From positions 1 to 40,733 of the forward strand of contig CAYTFK010000025.1 in NCBI GenBank assembly GCA_964436865.1: a stretch of 40,733 nucleotides of DNA. Reading direction: 5' to 3'. Position numbers and translations under genes: made by a program. Below the pieces are notes generated by a model, which did no database searches, had not been told where the DNA came from, and worked only from the letters and a program-made list of their open reading frames with translations. The stretch is from JAXGPP01 sp964436865. GTDB taxonomy: Bacteria; Planctomycetota; Planctomycetia; Pirellulales; Thermoguttaceae. Positions 29,310-37,252 of the stretch are shown here, piece after piece (position 1 is the first letter of the stretch; every line of letters begins with the position of its first letter).

Positions 29310-31622
29310 TTACTCGACCTCCTCCAGCGGCGGATCGGACGGCAGGCACAAGGGCTCCAGGCCGACCGCCGATTCCACCCGCTCGCAAATCATCGCCAGG
29401 CTGCCGACGATCCGCCCGTACAGCGGCGGCAGACAGCCGAGCACGCGCTGGCTGGCGCCGTAGATCATTGCCAGATCGTCCTGGCCGGGCAAGTCGACGA
29501 TCGCATACTTGCCGATCGAGAGCTCGCCGCGGGCGTGCTCGAACGGATACGGAACCTGGTCCAGTTCATGGCGGAGGTGGACGATCAATGGGTAAAGCTT
29601 TTCCATCTGCCGTTGGACCGCACCGACGACTGACGAGTCGGCTTCGCGCCCCTCGCGGTGGTCGAGCAGCGAGGATAGGCGGCGGTGTTCATCGCGCAAT
29701 TCGACGAGCTCGCTGTGCCAGCGGTTCATCAGCTCCAGTGCCGGGCGGAGGCGAGCGACCGCAGCCTGCCAGGACGGGGCGTCGGGCAGCCGGCCGGCCA
29801 TCGCGGGTGATTCGACAAGGCCGAGCGCCGCCGACAGTCTCGCGGCCGCGGCGGCCTCGAACGCTTCCAGGACCTCGTTCAGTTCACTCTTCTTCGCGCG
29901 TGCCGACTCGGCCCTCTCGCGTGCCGTCGACTGGTCGCTCCGCGCAGCCTCGCGGTCTTCCGAGAGCAGGCCGGCGCGAACCAGTACGGATTGCCGTCGG
30001 GCTTCAGCCTGCAGCCGGTCTGCACGGCGAAAAGAGTCGAGCGATTTGCGGTAATTTTCGATCGTTTCGAGCATCCGCTGTCGGGCACGCTGGAGGTTGG
30101 CGATCAGCGCGCTCGCGTCGCTGCCCGCCGCCGGCGCGGCAGGAAGCCGCAAGGGTCGCAGTGTATCGAACGCGCCGAGGAAGAACAGGTCGGCCGCCAG
30201 GGCAGCCTCGGCGTCGCGGTCCTGCCGCGACAGGAGTTCGTCGACCGGGCAAACGTCGTCCGGCCGAAAGCTCGGTCCGAACAGGCTCTGGTAGTAGTCG
30301 CGCGTAACCGCTTTCGAAAGCCCGGCAAAGTCGCGAAAAAGCGTCGAGACGGGCCAATCGAGGTGAAACAAGCCCGGTGCGTTTTCACGCTCGGCGGCGG
30401 CAATGCGGTCGCAGTCCGACGGGTGCGAATCGAACGGACTGGTCGGGGTGCGGGCAATGATCTCGTCAATTTCGGCTCGCACTTCGTCGCCGATCCGAGC
30501 GAGGTTGGCGGCAATGAGTTGCGGCAGGTCGTCGCCCAGCCTCCCCTCGCGGTAGAACTCGCCCATGTCGGCATGGGCGCCCTCGGTGGCCACCTGGACT
30601 GCCATGAGCTGGCGGATTCTCGAGACCAGTGTCTGGCTCCCCACGAGCCGCGCTTCGTGACGATCGGCGTCGAGTTCCATCTGCCGGAGCAGGAAACCGC
30701 TCACCGCCTGTGCCGCGATCATCAACAGCCAGAGGACGCCGCGCGTCATCCACACCAGGAGCAGCGCGACGTGGAATACCCAGCTCAACCACAGCGGCGT
30801 CGTTTGGGCGCGTTCGACCAGCGTTTCATCCCAGCGATCGCGCTCGTAGACTGCTCGGGCAAACCAGAGATTCACCGTGCGGATGAGGTAGCTCAGCCGC
30901 ATCGCGGCGCCTTGGGAGAAGTGCCCGAACTCGTGCCCCAGCACTCCGGCAAACTGCCGCAGATCGAGCCCCACGACCAGCGGCACGCCAATCGTCAACA
31001 CGAGGTCGCGGCTCCAGAGGCCGCGCCAGCCGTCGCGGAACTCGGCCGAGGCGTTGACCTCGAAATCGATATCGATCCGCCGCGGTTGCGGCGAACCCAC
31101 CGCGGTGCATACCTGGTCGACGAACGCGAACAACAGCGGGTCGCTTTCCCGGGTGAGCGAACGGGTGCGGCGCTGGCGGCCCGGTCCGGCAAAGATCGGT
31201 TTGAGCAGGAAGAAGATCATCACTGTGCCCGCGGCAAGCGACGGCACGTACACGGCGGCGCTAGCGGCATGCAGCGCCCGCCAGTAAACCAGATATAGAG
31301 CCACGCCGATCACCGCCAGATAAGTCAGCGGTAAAGCGATCACCAGCGCGGCAACCAGCATAACGCCGATGCGGTAGCTGAATGGTACGGAGACGGGCTC
31401 GATCTTGCCATGAAACGCTGTCCGAATCTGCTGCTTAAGGGCGTTGAGATCCTTCGGAGGGCTCGACGGCTCACCCTTGACCGCGCCGTCAGCCTCCCGC
31501 TCAGACGGCAGTCGCGGCACTTCGAGAGGACAATGACATTTCGGACACCGCGCCTGCCGCCCGGCGAACTCGTCACGCGCCTTGAACGCGCTGTGGCAAT
31601 GTGGGCAGCTTGTCGCGATCAT
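29310..31622 (-). CDS. Zinc-ribbon / M48-family membrane metalloprotease with C-terminal coiled coil
   Basis: 770 residues. An MJ0042-like zinc ribbon (Cys6, 9, 26, 29) opens the protein, then a Pro/Lys-rich linker, two to three membrane helices (within ~75-150), and an M48 (HtpX/Ste24-type) domain with LGHEFGHFSQ (His230, Glu231, His234) and a later MELDADRHEAR carrying the third ligand. The distal ~300 residues are mostly helical coiled coil rich in Arg/Glu. M48 enzymes degrade damaged membrane proteins; here the zinc ribbon and the long helical tail could recruit substrates, which is inference. The start ATSCPHCH at ATG 31622 is family-like; the frame extends further upstream to 31961 with an implausible composition. 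It is followed by the PGPGW-type gene. Confidence 0.85.
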   Translation of the reverse strand: MIATSCPHCHSAFKARDEFAGRQARCPKCHCPLEVPRLPSEREADGAVKGEPSSPPKDLNALKQQIRTAFHGKIEPVSVPFSYRIGVMLVAALVIALPLTYLAVIGVALYLVYWRALHAASAAVYVPSLAAGTVMIFFLLKPIFAGPGRQRRTRSLTRESDPLLFAFVDQVCTAVGSPQPRRIDIDFEVNASAEFRDGWRGLWSRDLVLTIGVPLVVGLDLRQFAGVLGHEFGHFSQGAAMRLSYLIRTVNLWFARAVYERDRWDETLVERAQTTPLWLSWVFHVALLLVWMTRGVLWLLMIAAQAVSGFLLRQMELDADRHEARLVGSQTLVSRIRQLMAVQVATEGAHADMGEFYREGRLGDDLPQLIAANLARIGDEVRAEIDEIIARTPTSPFDSHPSDCDRIAAAERENAPGLFHLDWPVSTLFRDFAGLSKAVTRDYYQSLFGPSFRPDDVCPVDELLSRQDRDAEAALAADLFFLGAFDTLRPLRLPAAPAAGSDASALIANLQRARQRMLETIENYRKSLDSFRRADRLQAEARRQSVLVRAGLLSEDREAARSDQSTARERAESARAKKSELNEVLEAFEAAAAARLSAALGLVESPAMAGRLPDAPSWQAAVARLRPALELMNRWHSELVELRDEHRRLSSLLDHREGREADSSVVGAVQRQMEKLYPLIVHLRHELDQVPYPFEHARGELSIGKYAIVDLPGQDDLAMIYGASQRVLGCLPPLYGRIVGSLAMICERVESAVGLEPLCLPSDPPLEEVE
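29318..29325 (-). promoter_or_regulatory. Shine-Dalgarno inside the M48 3' end, coupling the next gene
   Basis: GGAGGAGG on the minus strand overlaps the last M48 codons (LEEVE) and lies 8 nt before GTG 29309. It decides the start of the PGPGW-type gene. Confidence 0.6.
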
Positions 31623-31786
31623 GTCGGTACCCGCGCGACAACCGCGCGGTGAAGCCTCGATCCGAGCTCTGTTTCCGGCGGGGACTGGCCCGGCTGTCGT
31701 GCCGCGCCAGCGCCCGCATCGCCCCGGCCAATCTCCATATTCGGAACGCCGAGAATAGCGCACGAGGAGGCTGACCACGAAGGGAA

Positions 31787-32911
31787 TTATAGGGGGCGAC
31801 CGTCCAGGCCGGAAGCACTGTTCCGGGCCGCGGCCGCACGCTGGCTGAGCCAGATCGACAGTCGCGGGGGCAGCTGCGGGCGACTGGCCGTCCCCGTGGT
31901 GGCCAATTGCTCGACGGTGATCGATGCCACCAGATTGCCCACTAGAGCCGCTTCGGCACACGACGCGCCTGCCGCCAGGGCGAGCACGGCGCCCGCGGTG
32001 GCGCTGTCACCTGCCCCGGTGGGGTCGGTCGGACCTTCGACGCGAACACCTGGGACGAACGTGAGTACCGGATCGCTCACGATCATGCCGGCGGCTCCCA
32101 GGGTGGCAAAAACAGGCGCTTCGACTTCAGATTTCATCGCCTGAAGGGCGGAGCACAGTTCCTCGATTGCGACCGTCTGGTCCAAGTCGGTTTCGGGGCC
32201 GGCGCCGAGACGGTGCAGATGGAGATTTCCGGCGACCTCGAACTGGTTGGCTTTCACCGTCAGGCGGCGAAACTGGCGGATCCGCTGGCGACTGTCGGCC
32301 CAGAAGACAACGTGGGGATGTTCGGCCGCCGCTCGGGCGAGAGCCGCGCGGACGGCGGCTGTCACCACGCCGCAGTCCTCCTCGTACACCTGGTCCAGTG
32401 CGATCACCGCATCGACGGAGGCAAGCACCGCCTGGAGCGATTCGATAATTTGCCGCTCGATGGCTGCCGGCGTCGGCGTGCGGTTCTTCGTATCATAACG
32501 GGAATGCTCCCCGGCCAGGCTGGGATCGCGCCGGTCGCGGGGTTTGAGATAGGTCGGTGTCCACCGGTCGGCCGCACGGTGCAGGTGGTTCGTGCGGCAT
32601 CCCAGAGCGTTCAGGCCGCGGCGCAACTCCCACGACTCGCCATCGTCACCCGTCAGTCCGATCGCTTCCAGGTCACCCGCGCCAAGCGCCGCCAGGTTCG
32701 AGACCACAGTACCCGCGGCGCCAGGACTGTGGCGAATGCCGACCACCTGATGGGCGATTTTCCCCGTCTCGACGCTCCGTTCCGCCAGTTCGGGATCGAT
32801 GTCCAGGTACTTGTCGAGGAAGAAATCGCCCAAGACGGCGATTCTTGCCGCGGAGAAGCGTGCAATAAGTTCCTCCAGCCGCTCCGGCGACATGGGTTCG
32901 AACATCTTCAT
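31787..32911 (-). CDS. RfaE/HldE-domain-1-like PfkB carbohydrate kinase
   Basis: 374 residues of the ribokinase/PfkB family, resembling the heptose-phosphate kinase domain of HldE. Seen: RIAVLGDFFLDKYLDIDP (N-terminal sugar site), SPGAAGTVVSNLAALGA, and the ATP/catalytic motif GPTDPTGAGDSATAGAVLAL with catalytic Asp302. There is no C-terminal cytidylyltransferase-like domain, so it is not a full HldE. The substrate is a sugar or sugar phosphate; heptose-7-phosphate is a guess by similarity. ATG 32911 overlaps the TGA of the upstream DHS-like gene (ATGA), so the two are translationally coupled. It is the last gene of the HAD / DHS-like / PfkB operon. Confidence 0.83.
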   Translation of the reverse strand: MKMFEPMSPERLEELIARFSAARIAVLGDFFLDKYLDIDPELAERSVETGKIAHQVVGIRHSPGAAGTVVSNLAALGAGDLEAIGLTGDDGESWELRRGLNALGCRTNHLHRAADRWTPTYLKPRDRRDPSLAGEHSRYDTKNRTPTPAAIERQIIESLQAVLASVDAVIALDQVYEEDCGVVTAAVRAALARAAAEHPHVVFWADSRQRIRQFRRLTVKANQFEVAGNLHLHRLGAGPETDLDQTVAIEELCSALQAMKSEVEAPVFATLGAAGMIVSDPVLTFVPGVRVEGPTDPTGAGDSATAGAVLALAAGASCAEAALVGNLVASITVEQLATTGTASRPQLPPRLSIWLSQRAAAARNSASGLDGRPL

Positions 32912-33876
32912 GGGGCGACCCTCGCCATGATGTGATCGTAGAGAGCCGGGATGGTTTGGCGGTGGTCGCCCTGGACGTAGTAGCTCTGGCCGCCGTCGGC
33001 AACTGTCCGCACGAGCACCGTCTTGTAGGGGCGGAAATAGTAACGCGGATCGGATTTCGGCGCTTCGGCGTGAAGTTCGCCGCCCAGTTCGGGCAGGTCA
33101 AACACCGCGGTCGTGAAATGCTGGATAGACTGCCCCTGCTGGTGCGCCACGTTGCGGGCCATAGTCAGCGCCTTCAGGTATACCTCCGGTCCCATGACGG
33201 CCGTGCCCAGGTTCAGGAATACGCCTCCCTCAAGGCGCGTCAGCGTCTGGGCGAAGATGAGGAAATCGTCGTACGAGGCGGCTCCGGCGGCGGCCGGATC
33301 GAAATTGGGATGCTCGTGGACAATGTCCTGCCCGATCGACACGTGCACTGTCACCGGCACGCCCAGCCGGACCCCGGCGGCCAGCACGCTTGTTTGGCGA
33401 AAGGGAAACCGCTCGCTTTCGATCATCCGCCCGATCGCCTCACCCAGGCCCAGGCCGTCGCGTTGGCCGGCCACAGCGGCGTCGTTGATCCGGCCTGTCT
33501 CGCGCCACAAACCGAACTCGCCACTGCGGACGTAACGGGCCACGCTCTCGCAGGTGGCGCCGATCATCGCCAGCTCAAAGTCGTGGATCGCCCCCGCTCC
33601 ATTGAGCGCCACGTGGGTCACCAGCCCCCGCTCCATGAGGTCGATCAAGAGCGGGCCGTTGCCTTTGCGCAGCACGTGCGCGCCGCAGCAGAAGAGCACC
33701 GCGCGCCGGCCGGAAGCGGCCGCGACGATCCGCTCGGCAATGATGGGAAGGGCCGCGTGGGCAAACGGTTCGCGCGTGCTGTCGGGAAAGATCAGGCAGG
33801 AGCGGTCCAGATCGTGGCGCCGCTCGGCCAGGGGACGCAGCCGCAATCGTGACCGGTCGAAGCGTTCAAAAGGCAT
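32908..33876 (-). CDS. Deoxyhypusine-synthase-like protein lacking the catalytic lysine
   Basis: 322 residues. The order of segments follows deoxyhypusine synthase (DHS): an early CCGAHVLRKGNGPLLIDLM, then VTHVALNGAGAIHDFELAMI (DHS: VTTAGG..ED..), GVRLGVPVTVHVSIGQDIVH (DHS: the DGS region), GVFLNLGTAVMGPEVYLKAL (DHS: GGGVVKHHIANA) and HFTTAVFDLPELGG. Where DHS has its catalytic Lys in VVKHH, this protein reads VMGPEV, so classic aminobutyl transfer is not expected; bacteria also lack eIF5A. A Rossmann-type NAD site may remain. ATG 33876 has AAGGA (33888-33884), 7-nt spacer. It sits between a HAD phosphatase and a PfkB kinase (4-bp overlap), pointing to sugar metabolism. The family assignment is by eye and moderately sure. 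Confidence 0.62.
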   Translation of the reverse strand: MPFERFDRSRLRLRPLAERRHDLDRSCLIFPDSTREPFAHAALPIIAERIVAAASGRRAVLFCCGAHVLRKGNGPLLIDLMERGLVTHVALNGAGAIHDFELAMIGATCESVARYVRSGEFGLWRETGRINDAAVAGQRDGLGLGEAIGRMIESERFPFRQTSVLAAGVRLGVPVTVHVSIGQDIVHEHPNFDPAAAGAASYDDFLIFAQTLTRLEGGVFLNLGTAVMGPEVYLKALTMARNVAHQQGQSIQHFTTAVFDLPELGGELHAEAPKSDPRYYFRPYKTVLVRTVADGGQSYYVQGDHRQTIPALYDHIMARVAP

Positions 33877-33962
33877 GGTAGTGTCCTTGAACCGCGCTAT
33901 CGCTGCTTGTTCGGAGAATGAGTGGCGCTCGGCTGGAACCGGACTCATTTCCAATGCAGTGG

Positions 33963-34871
33963 TCAGTAAGGTTCGTTCCAGAGGTGGGCGATCAGGGCGC
34001 GGTATTCGCGGTAGTCGGGAATCACGTAGTCGGCGCCGACGCCGATCAGCCGATCGCGCTTCCAGGCGTCGACGCGGCCGCTGCGGCCCGCCTCGTCGCT
34101 GGCGACGGCCACCGCCGTGCCGCCGGCGGCTTTGATGTTTTCGATTTCGACGTAGCCGTCGCCGAAGCCCAGCAGGGCTGCGCCGTCCACCCGGTTTTCG
34201 CGGAGGATGCGCTCGATGACCATCGCCTTGGAAAACGAGCGGTAGTCGGCCAGCGCACCGTAAATCCGCTTGCCAAAGTAGGCGTCCAGCCCCAGCAATT
34301 GGGCTTCTTCGACGACGTAGTGTTCATCGGTGCCGCTGGCCACGTAGAGTTCCACGCCGCGGCGCGCCAACTCGGCAAGCATCTCCAGCGAGTTGGGGAC
34401 GAGCATATCGGCCGGCGTGCGGCGGCCGGATCGCAACGCTTCGCGCCGCGCGGCAATCCGTTCCATCAGCCGCTCGTGGTAGATCCGTTTGTAAACCAAA
34501 GGGTCTTGAGGCCGGCCGCCGCGCTTCTGAACCTCTTCCGCCAGACGGATCATCTGGTAGATGGTCTGCTTGCCGTTGAGTTGCATGACAAAATCGTACG
34601 CCAGTTGACGAAGCGACTCGGGGGATTCTCGGGTGCCGGTGGCCTGGAGAGTTTCAACCATCATCGGCACCATGACCCCGGCCCAGCCTTCGCGAATCAG
34701 GCTCAGCGTGCCGTCGAAATCGAACAGCACGTGCTGGGGCGGCGAAGCCCTACCGCGGGGCCGAATGATCTCGATCGAAGTGGCGGCGAGAAACTCCGTC
34801 GGGCCGGTTGCTTGCACCGTCCGCCGATAGTCGTGTTCCAGTCCGTCTCCGGAAGAATCAGCGATCCGCAT
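33963..34871 (-). CDS. HAD-superfamily hydrolase (phosphatase type)
   Basis: 302 residues. After ~45 residues of variable N-terminus comes motif I LFDFDGTLSLIREGW (nucleophile Asp51, acid/base Asp53). Motif II is LYVASGTDEHY and motif IV LLGFGDGYVEIENIKAAGG. A helical cap domain lies between motifs I and II, as in phosphoglycolate-phosphatase-like C1 members. It is likely a sugar-phosphate phosphatase; position upstream of the DHS-like and PfkB genes suggests the three work on one pathway. ATG 34871 has GAGGA (34882-34878), 6-nt spacer. The intergenic distance to the DHS-like start is 86 bp. Confidence 0.85.
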   Translation of the reverse strand: MRIADSSGDGLEHDYRRTVQATGPTEFLAATSIEIIRPRGRASPPQHVLFDFDGTLSLIREGWAGVMVPMMVETLQATGTRESPESLRQLAYDFVMQLNGKQTIYQMIRLAEEVQKRGGRPQDPLVYKRIYHERLMERIAARREALRSGRRTPADMLVPNSLEMLAELARRGVELYVASGTDEHYVVEEAQLLGLDAYFGKRIYGALADYRSFSKAMVIERILRENRVDGAALLGFGDGYVEIENIKAAGGTAVAVASDEAGRSGRVDAWKRDRLIGVGADYVIPDYREYRALIAHLWNEPY

Positions 34872-35103
34872 GGGTATTCCTCTGATACACAGTGAACTTC
34901 TGATCCTACGTCAAGCGATTGACCTGTGGAAGGGGCCCTTTGCGGCCGGCGGCCGGGTGGCGAAAGTGTCCAATTCCCGGCCAATCATCGGGCGGAATAC
35001 GGAGTGCTCGGTACACAGTACCCGGCGGTCGCCCACCCGAAGATCCGGCTTCGATCACAGGCGACCGCAGATTGGCTTGAAGCGAAATGATCGGAAGGAA
35101 TCC

Positions 35104-35135
35104 GGAGGGCAAGTATGACCTATGCCGCGGCTTGA
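35104..35135 (+). promoter_or_regulatory. Possible leader mini-ORF (MTYAAA) with Shine-Dalgarno upstream of the YHS gene
   Basis: GGAGGG (35104-35109), 5-nt spacer, ATG at 35115 and a stop at 35133-35135, giving the six-residue MTYAAA. It precedes the double-YHS gene by 82 bp. It may be chance in a GC-rich region. Confidence 0.25.
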
Positions 35136-35204
35136 CTCCCCGTCTTGCGACCCAACAATTTCGGCAATGAGGCTGCGGGAGAGTGAACGGGACACCGGGT
35201 GCAC

Positions 35205-35210
35205 AGGAGA
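35205..35210 (+). promoter_or_regulatory. Shine-Dalgarno of the double-YHS gene
   Basis: AGGAGA with a 7-nt spacer to ATG 35218, supporting this start. Confidence 0.55.
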
Positions 35211-35217
35211 TTGAGCG

Positions 35218-35685
35218 ATGAAGGGTTGGGTGCTGGCGGTGGTAAGCGGAATGGCAATGGGAGTGATCGTCGCCCACGCCGATGAGAAGTCGTCCGAGAA
35301 GGCCTACGAGCCGAAATGTCCCATTTCAGGCAAGGCGGCGATCAAGGATGCGGCGGTCGACTACAAAGGAGCCAAGGTCTTCTTCTGCTGCAATGGTTGT
35401 CCGGCGGCATTCACGAAGAATCCTGAGAAATTTGCCGCCAAAGCGAACGAACAGTTGGTCGGCACCGGCCAGGCTAAGCAGACCGCTTGTCCGATCAGCG
35501 GTCGCGACGTCGACCCTGACATGATGGCCAAAGTGGAAGGCGTGGAAGTGCGGTTCTGCTGCGCCGGCTGCAAGGGCAAGGTCGAGAAGGCGGCTTCGTC
35601 CGACGAGAAACGCGAGTTGGTGTTCAGCGACAAGGCCTTTGAGAAGGGCTTCAAGGTCGCCGCCAAGGAAGAATCAAAACAGTAA
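35218..35685 (+). CDS. Secreted protein with two YHS/TRASH-like metal-binding modules
   Basis: 155 residues with a signal peptide (about 1-21, ending AHA) and two near-repeated modules. Module 1 has CPISG (Cys34) and FFCCNGCPAAF (Cys57, 58, 61). Module 2 has CPISG (Cys91) and FCCAGCKGKV (Cys114, 115, 118). CPxxG...FCCxxC modules are typical of YHS/TRASH-like domains that bind soft metals such as copper. A periplasmic metal-binding or metal-handing role is therefore likely, but no enzyme activity is apparent. Two tandem hairpins follow its stop, consistent with a monocistronic transcript. It is divergent from the HAD operon. Confidence 0.85.
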   Translation: MKGWVLAVVSGMAMGVIVAHADEKSSEKAYEPKCPISGKAAIKDAAVDYKGAKVFFCCNGCPAAFTKNPEKFAAKANEQLVGTGQAKQTACPISGRDVDPDMMAKVEGVEVRFCCAGCKGKVEKAASSDEKRELVFSDKAFEKGFKVAAKEESKQ

Positions 35686-35694
35686 TGATACCCC

Positions 35695-35726
35695 GGCAGC
35701 GTGCCGCATGCGGGCGGCACGCTGCC
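35695..35726 (+). terminator. 12-bp perfect hairpin after the YHS gene
   Basis: GGCAGCGTGCCG (35695-35706) and CGGCACGCTGCC (35715-35726) are perfectly complementary with an 8-nt loop. The following CAAATTGTT has only a weak T tract, so termination may rely on the next hairpin. Confidence 0.6.
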
Positions 35727-35747
35727 CAAATTGTTCCTCCCGGTAGT

Positions 35748-35793
35748 GGCCGCGCCCTGGCAGGATTGCTGGGGCGCGGCCTTCGCTTTTCTT
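35748..35793 (+). terminator. Rho-independent terminator candidate
   Basis: GGCCGCGCCC (35748-35757) pairs with GGGCGCGGCC (35772-35781) around a 14-nt loop and is followed by the T-rich TTCGCTTTTCTT. Together with the hairpin at 35695 it forms a tandem terminator downstream of the YHS gene. Confidence 0.65.
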
Positions 35794-35841
35794 GGCGGCG
35801 ATGCGAACTCTTTCGGCATTTACCAGACCGGCCGGGCCCCC

Positions 35842-35870
35842 TGGTGAGCGGCGGGCAAACGCCATATAAT
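35842..35870 (+). promoter_or_regulatory. Candidate promoter of the response regulator gene
   Basis: A perfect -10 TATAAT at 35865-35870, 45 bp before ATG 35915; the -35 region TGGTGA (35842-35847, 17-nt spacer) is weak. Confidence 0.45.
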
Positions 35871-35914
35871 CAGCCCTTTCGGATGTTGCCGTTTCTCCTA
35901 CTGTTTCCATCGCG

Positions 35915-36367
35915 ATGGCCTCGAACAAGATCCTGATCGCCGACGACAATCCGGCCAACGTCGAGTTGTTGGAGGTTTATCTGAGCGACCTCGACTGCGA
36001 AACGGCTGTGGCCGTCGACGGCCGCGACACGCTCAACAAGGTCAAGGCGTTCCAGCCGGACCTGATCCTGCTGGACATCATGATGCCCAAGCTGAGCGGC
36101 TTTGAAGTCTGTAAGACGATCAAGGACGATCCGGCCACCAGCGATATCATGGTGCTGATGGTCACGGCCCTCAATGAACCGGGCGATATCGAGCGCGCGG
36201 TGTTTGCCGGCTGCGACGATTTCCTCAGCAAGCCGATCAACAAGCTCGAACTGCTCAAACGGGTGGAGAACATGCTCAAGCTTCGCCACGTCACCGACGA
36301 GCTCGAGCGACTCCGCCGCTACATCGACGGCATGGAAGACGACTCGGAGCCGGGCAGTCGCAGCTAA
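35915..36367 (+). CDS. Single-domain response regulator (CheY/DivK-like)
   Basis: 150 residues, almost only a receiver domain: acidic pocket Asp10/Asp11 (ILIADDNPAN), phospho-acceptor Asp54 in LILLDIMMPKLSG, Thr84 (MVTALN) and Lys106 (FLSKPIN). The last ~25 residues are a charged helix with a disordered tail and hold no DNA-binding or enzymatic domain. It therefore acts by protein contact or as a phosphorelay intermediate. No kinase gene is adjacent; whether the hybrid kinase at 23574-27737 is a partner is unknown. No obvious SD precedes ATG 35915. Confidence 0.9.
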   Translation: MASNKILIADDNPANVELLEVYLSDLDCETAVAVDGRDTLNKVKAFQPDLILLDIMMPKLSGFEVCKTIKDDPATSDIMVLMVTALNEPGDIERAVFAGCDDFLSKPINKLELLKRVENMLKLRHVTDELERLRRYIDGMEDDSEPGSRS

Positions 36368-36546
36368 TCCCCGTTGGAGGGGTGGGCGGCTCCGCGTTTC
36401 AGAGTCCGACGGCCGTTATTCGGGCTGCCGGAATCTTGCCTTCAATCCGCTGGCGGCAAAGATTACTGCGTTGTTGGCCAGTATCCGGTGCGAGCGGTTT
36501 CTGAGCGCGCCCGCGCTGGCGTCGGACCGAAATCGCCTTTCTTGAT

Positions 36547-36552
36547 GAGGAG
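36547..36552 (+). promoter_or_regulatory. Shine-Dalgarno of the redoxin gene
   Basis: GAGGAG, 6-nt spacer to ATG 36559. The 191-bp region in front (36368-36558) shows no other clear element. Confidence 0.55.
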
Positions 36553-36558
36553 TACGGC

Positions 36559-37149
36559 ATGAGGAGACCAGTGGCAGCGGCCACCGTGGCCGCCATGGTT
36601 CTGTTGTTTGCGGCATCCACCCTCTCGGCGGCTGGCGTCAGCGTGGGTGATGCCGCTCCGGAATGGGCAGGCATTGTGGGCATCGACGACCAGAAGCACA
36701 GTCTGGCCGACTACGATGCCAAAGCCATCGCGCTGGTGTTCACCTGCAACCATTGTCCGGTGGCCAAGGCCTACGAGGATCGCCTTGTCGCCTTGCAGAA
36801 GGACTATCAGGGCAAAGGACTTCAGGTGATTGCCGTCAATGTCAATAATTTGCCTGCCGATCGCCTCGACAAGATGAAGGAGCGCGCCGAGGAAAAGGGG
36901 TTCAATTTCCCCTACCTCTATGATCCGAGCCAGAAGATCGGCCGCGACTATGGGGCCAGCGTCACCCCACATATCTTCCTGCTCGACAAGGACCGCAAGG
37001 TCGCCTATGTTGGAGCGATGGACGACAACATGAAAGCCGATGGGGTGAAGACGAAGTACCTCCGTGATGCGGTCGACGCCGTGCTGGCGGGCAAGCAGCC
37101 GAAGACCACCCAAACCCAGCCGGTCGGTTGCTCAATCAAGTACGACTGA
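36559..37149 (+). CDS. Exported AhpC/TSA-redoxin-like thioredoxin-fold protein with CNHC motif
   Basis: 196 residues. The signal peptide covers about 1-25 (VAAMVLLFAASTLSAAG). The thioredoxin fold starts with VSVGDAAPEWAG and carries the active-site pair in FTCNHCPVAKAYE (Cys63, Cys66). VTPHIFLLDKDRKVAYVG holds the cis-proline segment (TP). The pattern is that of redoxins with an atypical CNHC instead of CxPC. A periplasmic thiol-disulfide oxidoreductase or peroxidase is likely; the electron donor is unknown. The C-terminus keeps a third cysteine (PVGCSIKYD). A long hairpin follows 24 bp after the stop. Confidence 0.85.
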   Translation: MRRPVAAATVAAMVLLFAASTLSAAGVSVGDAAPEWAGIVGIDDQKHSLADYDAKAIALVFTCNHCPVAKAYEDRLVALQKDYQGKGLQVIAVNVNNLPADRLDKMKERAEEKGFNFPYLYDPSQKIGRDYGASVTPHIFLLDKDRKVAYVGAMDDNMKADGVKTKYLRDAVDAVLAGKQPKTTQTQPVGCSIKYD

Positions 37150-37172
37150 ACGTGCTTCACCGCTGCCTGCCG

Positions 37173-37252
37173 GGCTGGAACAAGCTACGCCGTGTGACGC
37201 ACTTGCGCAAGTCTCGTTGCGAGTGCCTCACGCGGCGGTTCTTGTTCCGGCC
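37173..37252 (+). repeat. 31-bp imperfect inverted repeat (long hairpin)
   Basis: Three stacked helices: 37173-37184/37241-37252 (12 pairs), 37188-37197/37228-37237 (10 pairs) and 37199-37207/37218-37226 (9 pairs), broken by a 3x3 internal loop and one mismatch and capped by a 10-nt loop. Four of the pairs are G-U type. A smaller hairpin GATGCCG-AGG-CGGCGTC follows (37253-37269). There is no T tract directly behind, so it may be a terminator, an RNA processing site or a palindromic element. It lies between the two thioredoxin-fold genes. Confidence 0.75.

Larger units (their letters stand above)
34872..35217. other. Divergent intergenic region before the HAD operon and the YHS gene
   Basis: 346 bp with no conserved gene visible. 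It contains a 13-nt palindrome GGTACACAGTACC at 35010-35022 (possible operator), a mini-reading frame with strong SD (35115-35135) and a TTGACT box (35132-35137) without a good -10. Confidence 0.5.

Noticed and set aside
31623..31961. 113-residue N-terminal extension of the M48 protein
   Set aside because: Arg/Gly/Pro-rich translation without family resemblance; the zinc ribbon begins right after ATG 31622.
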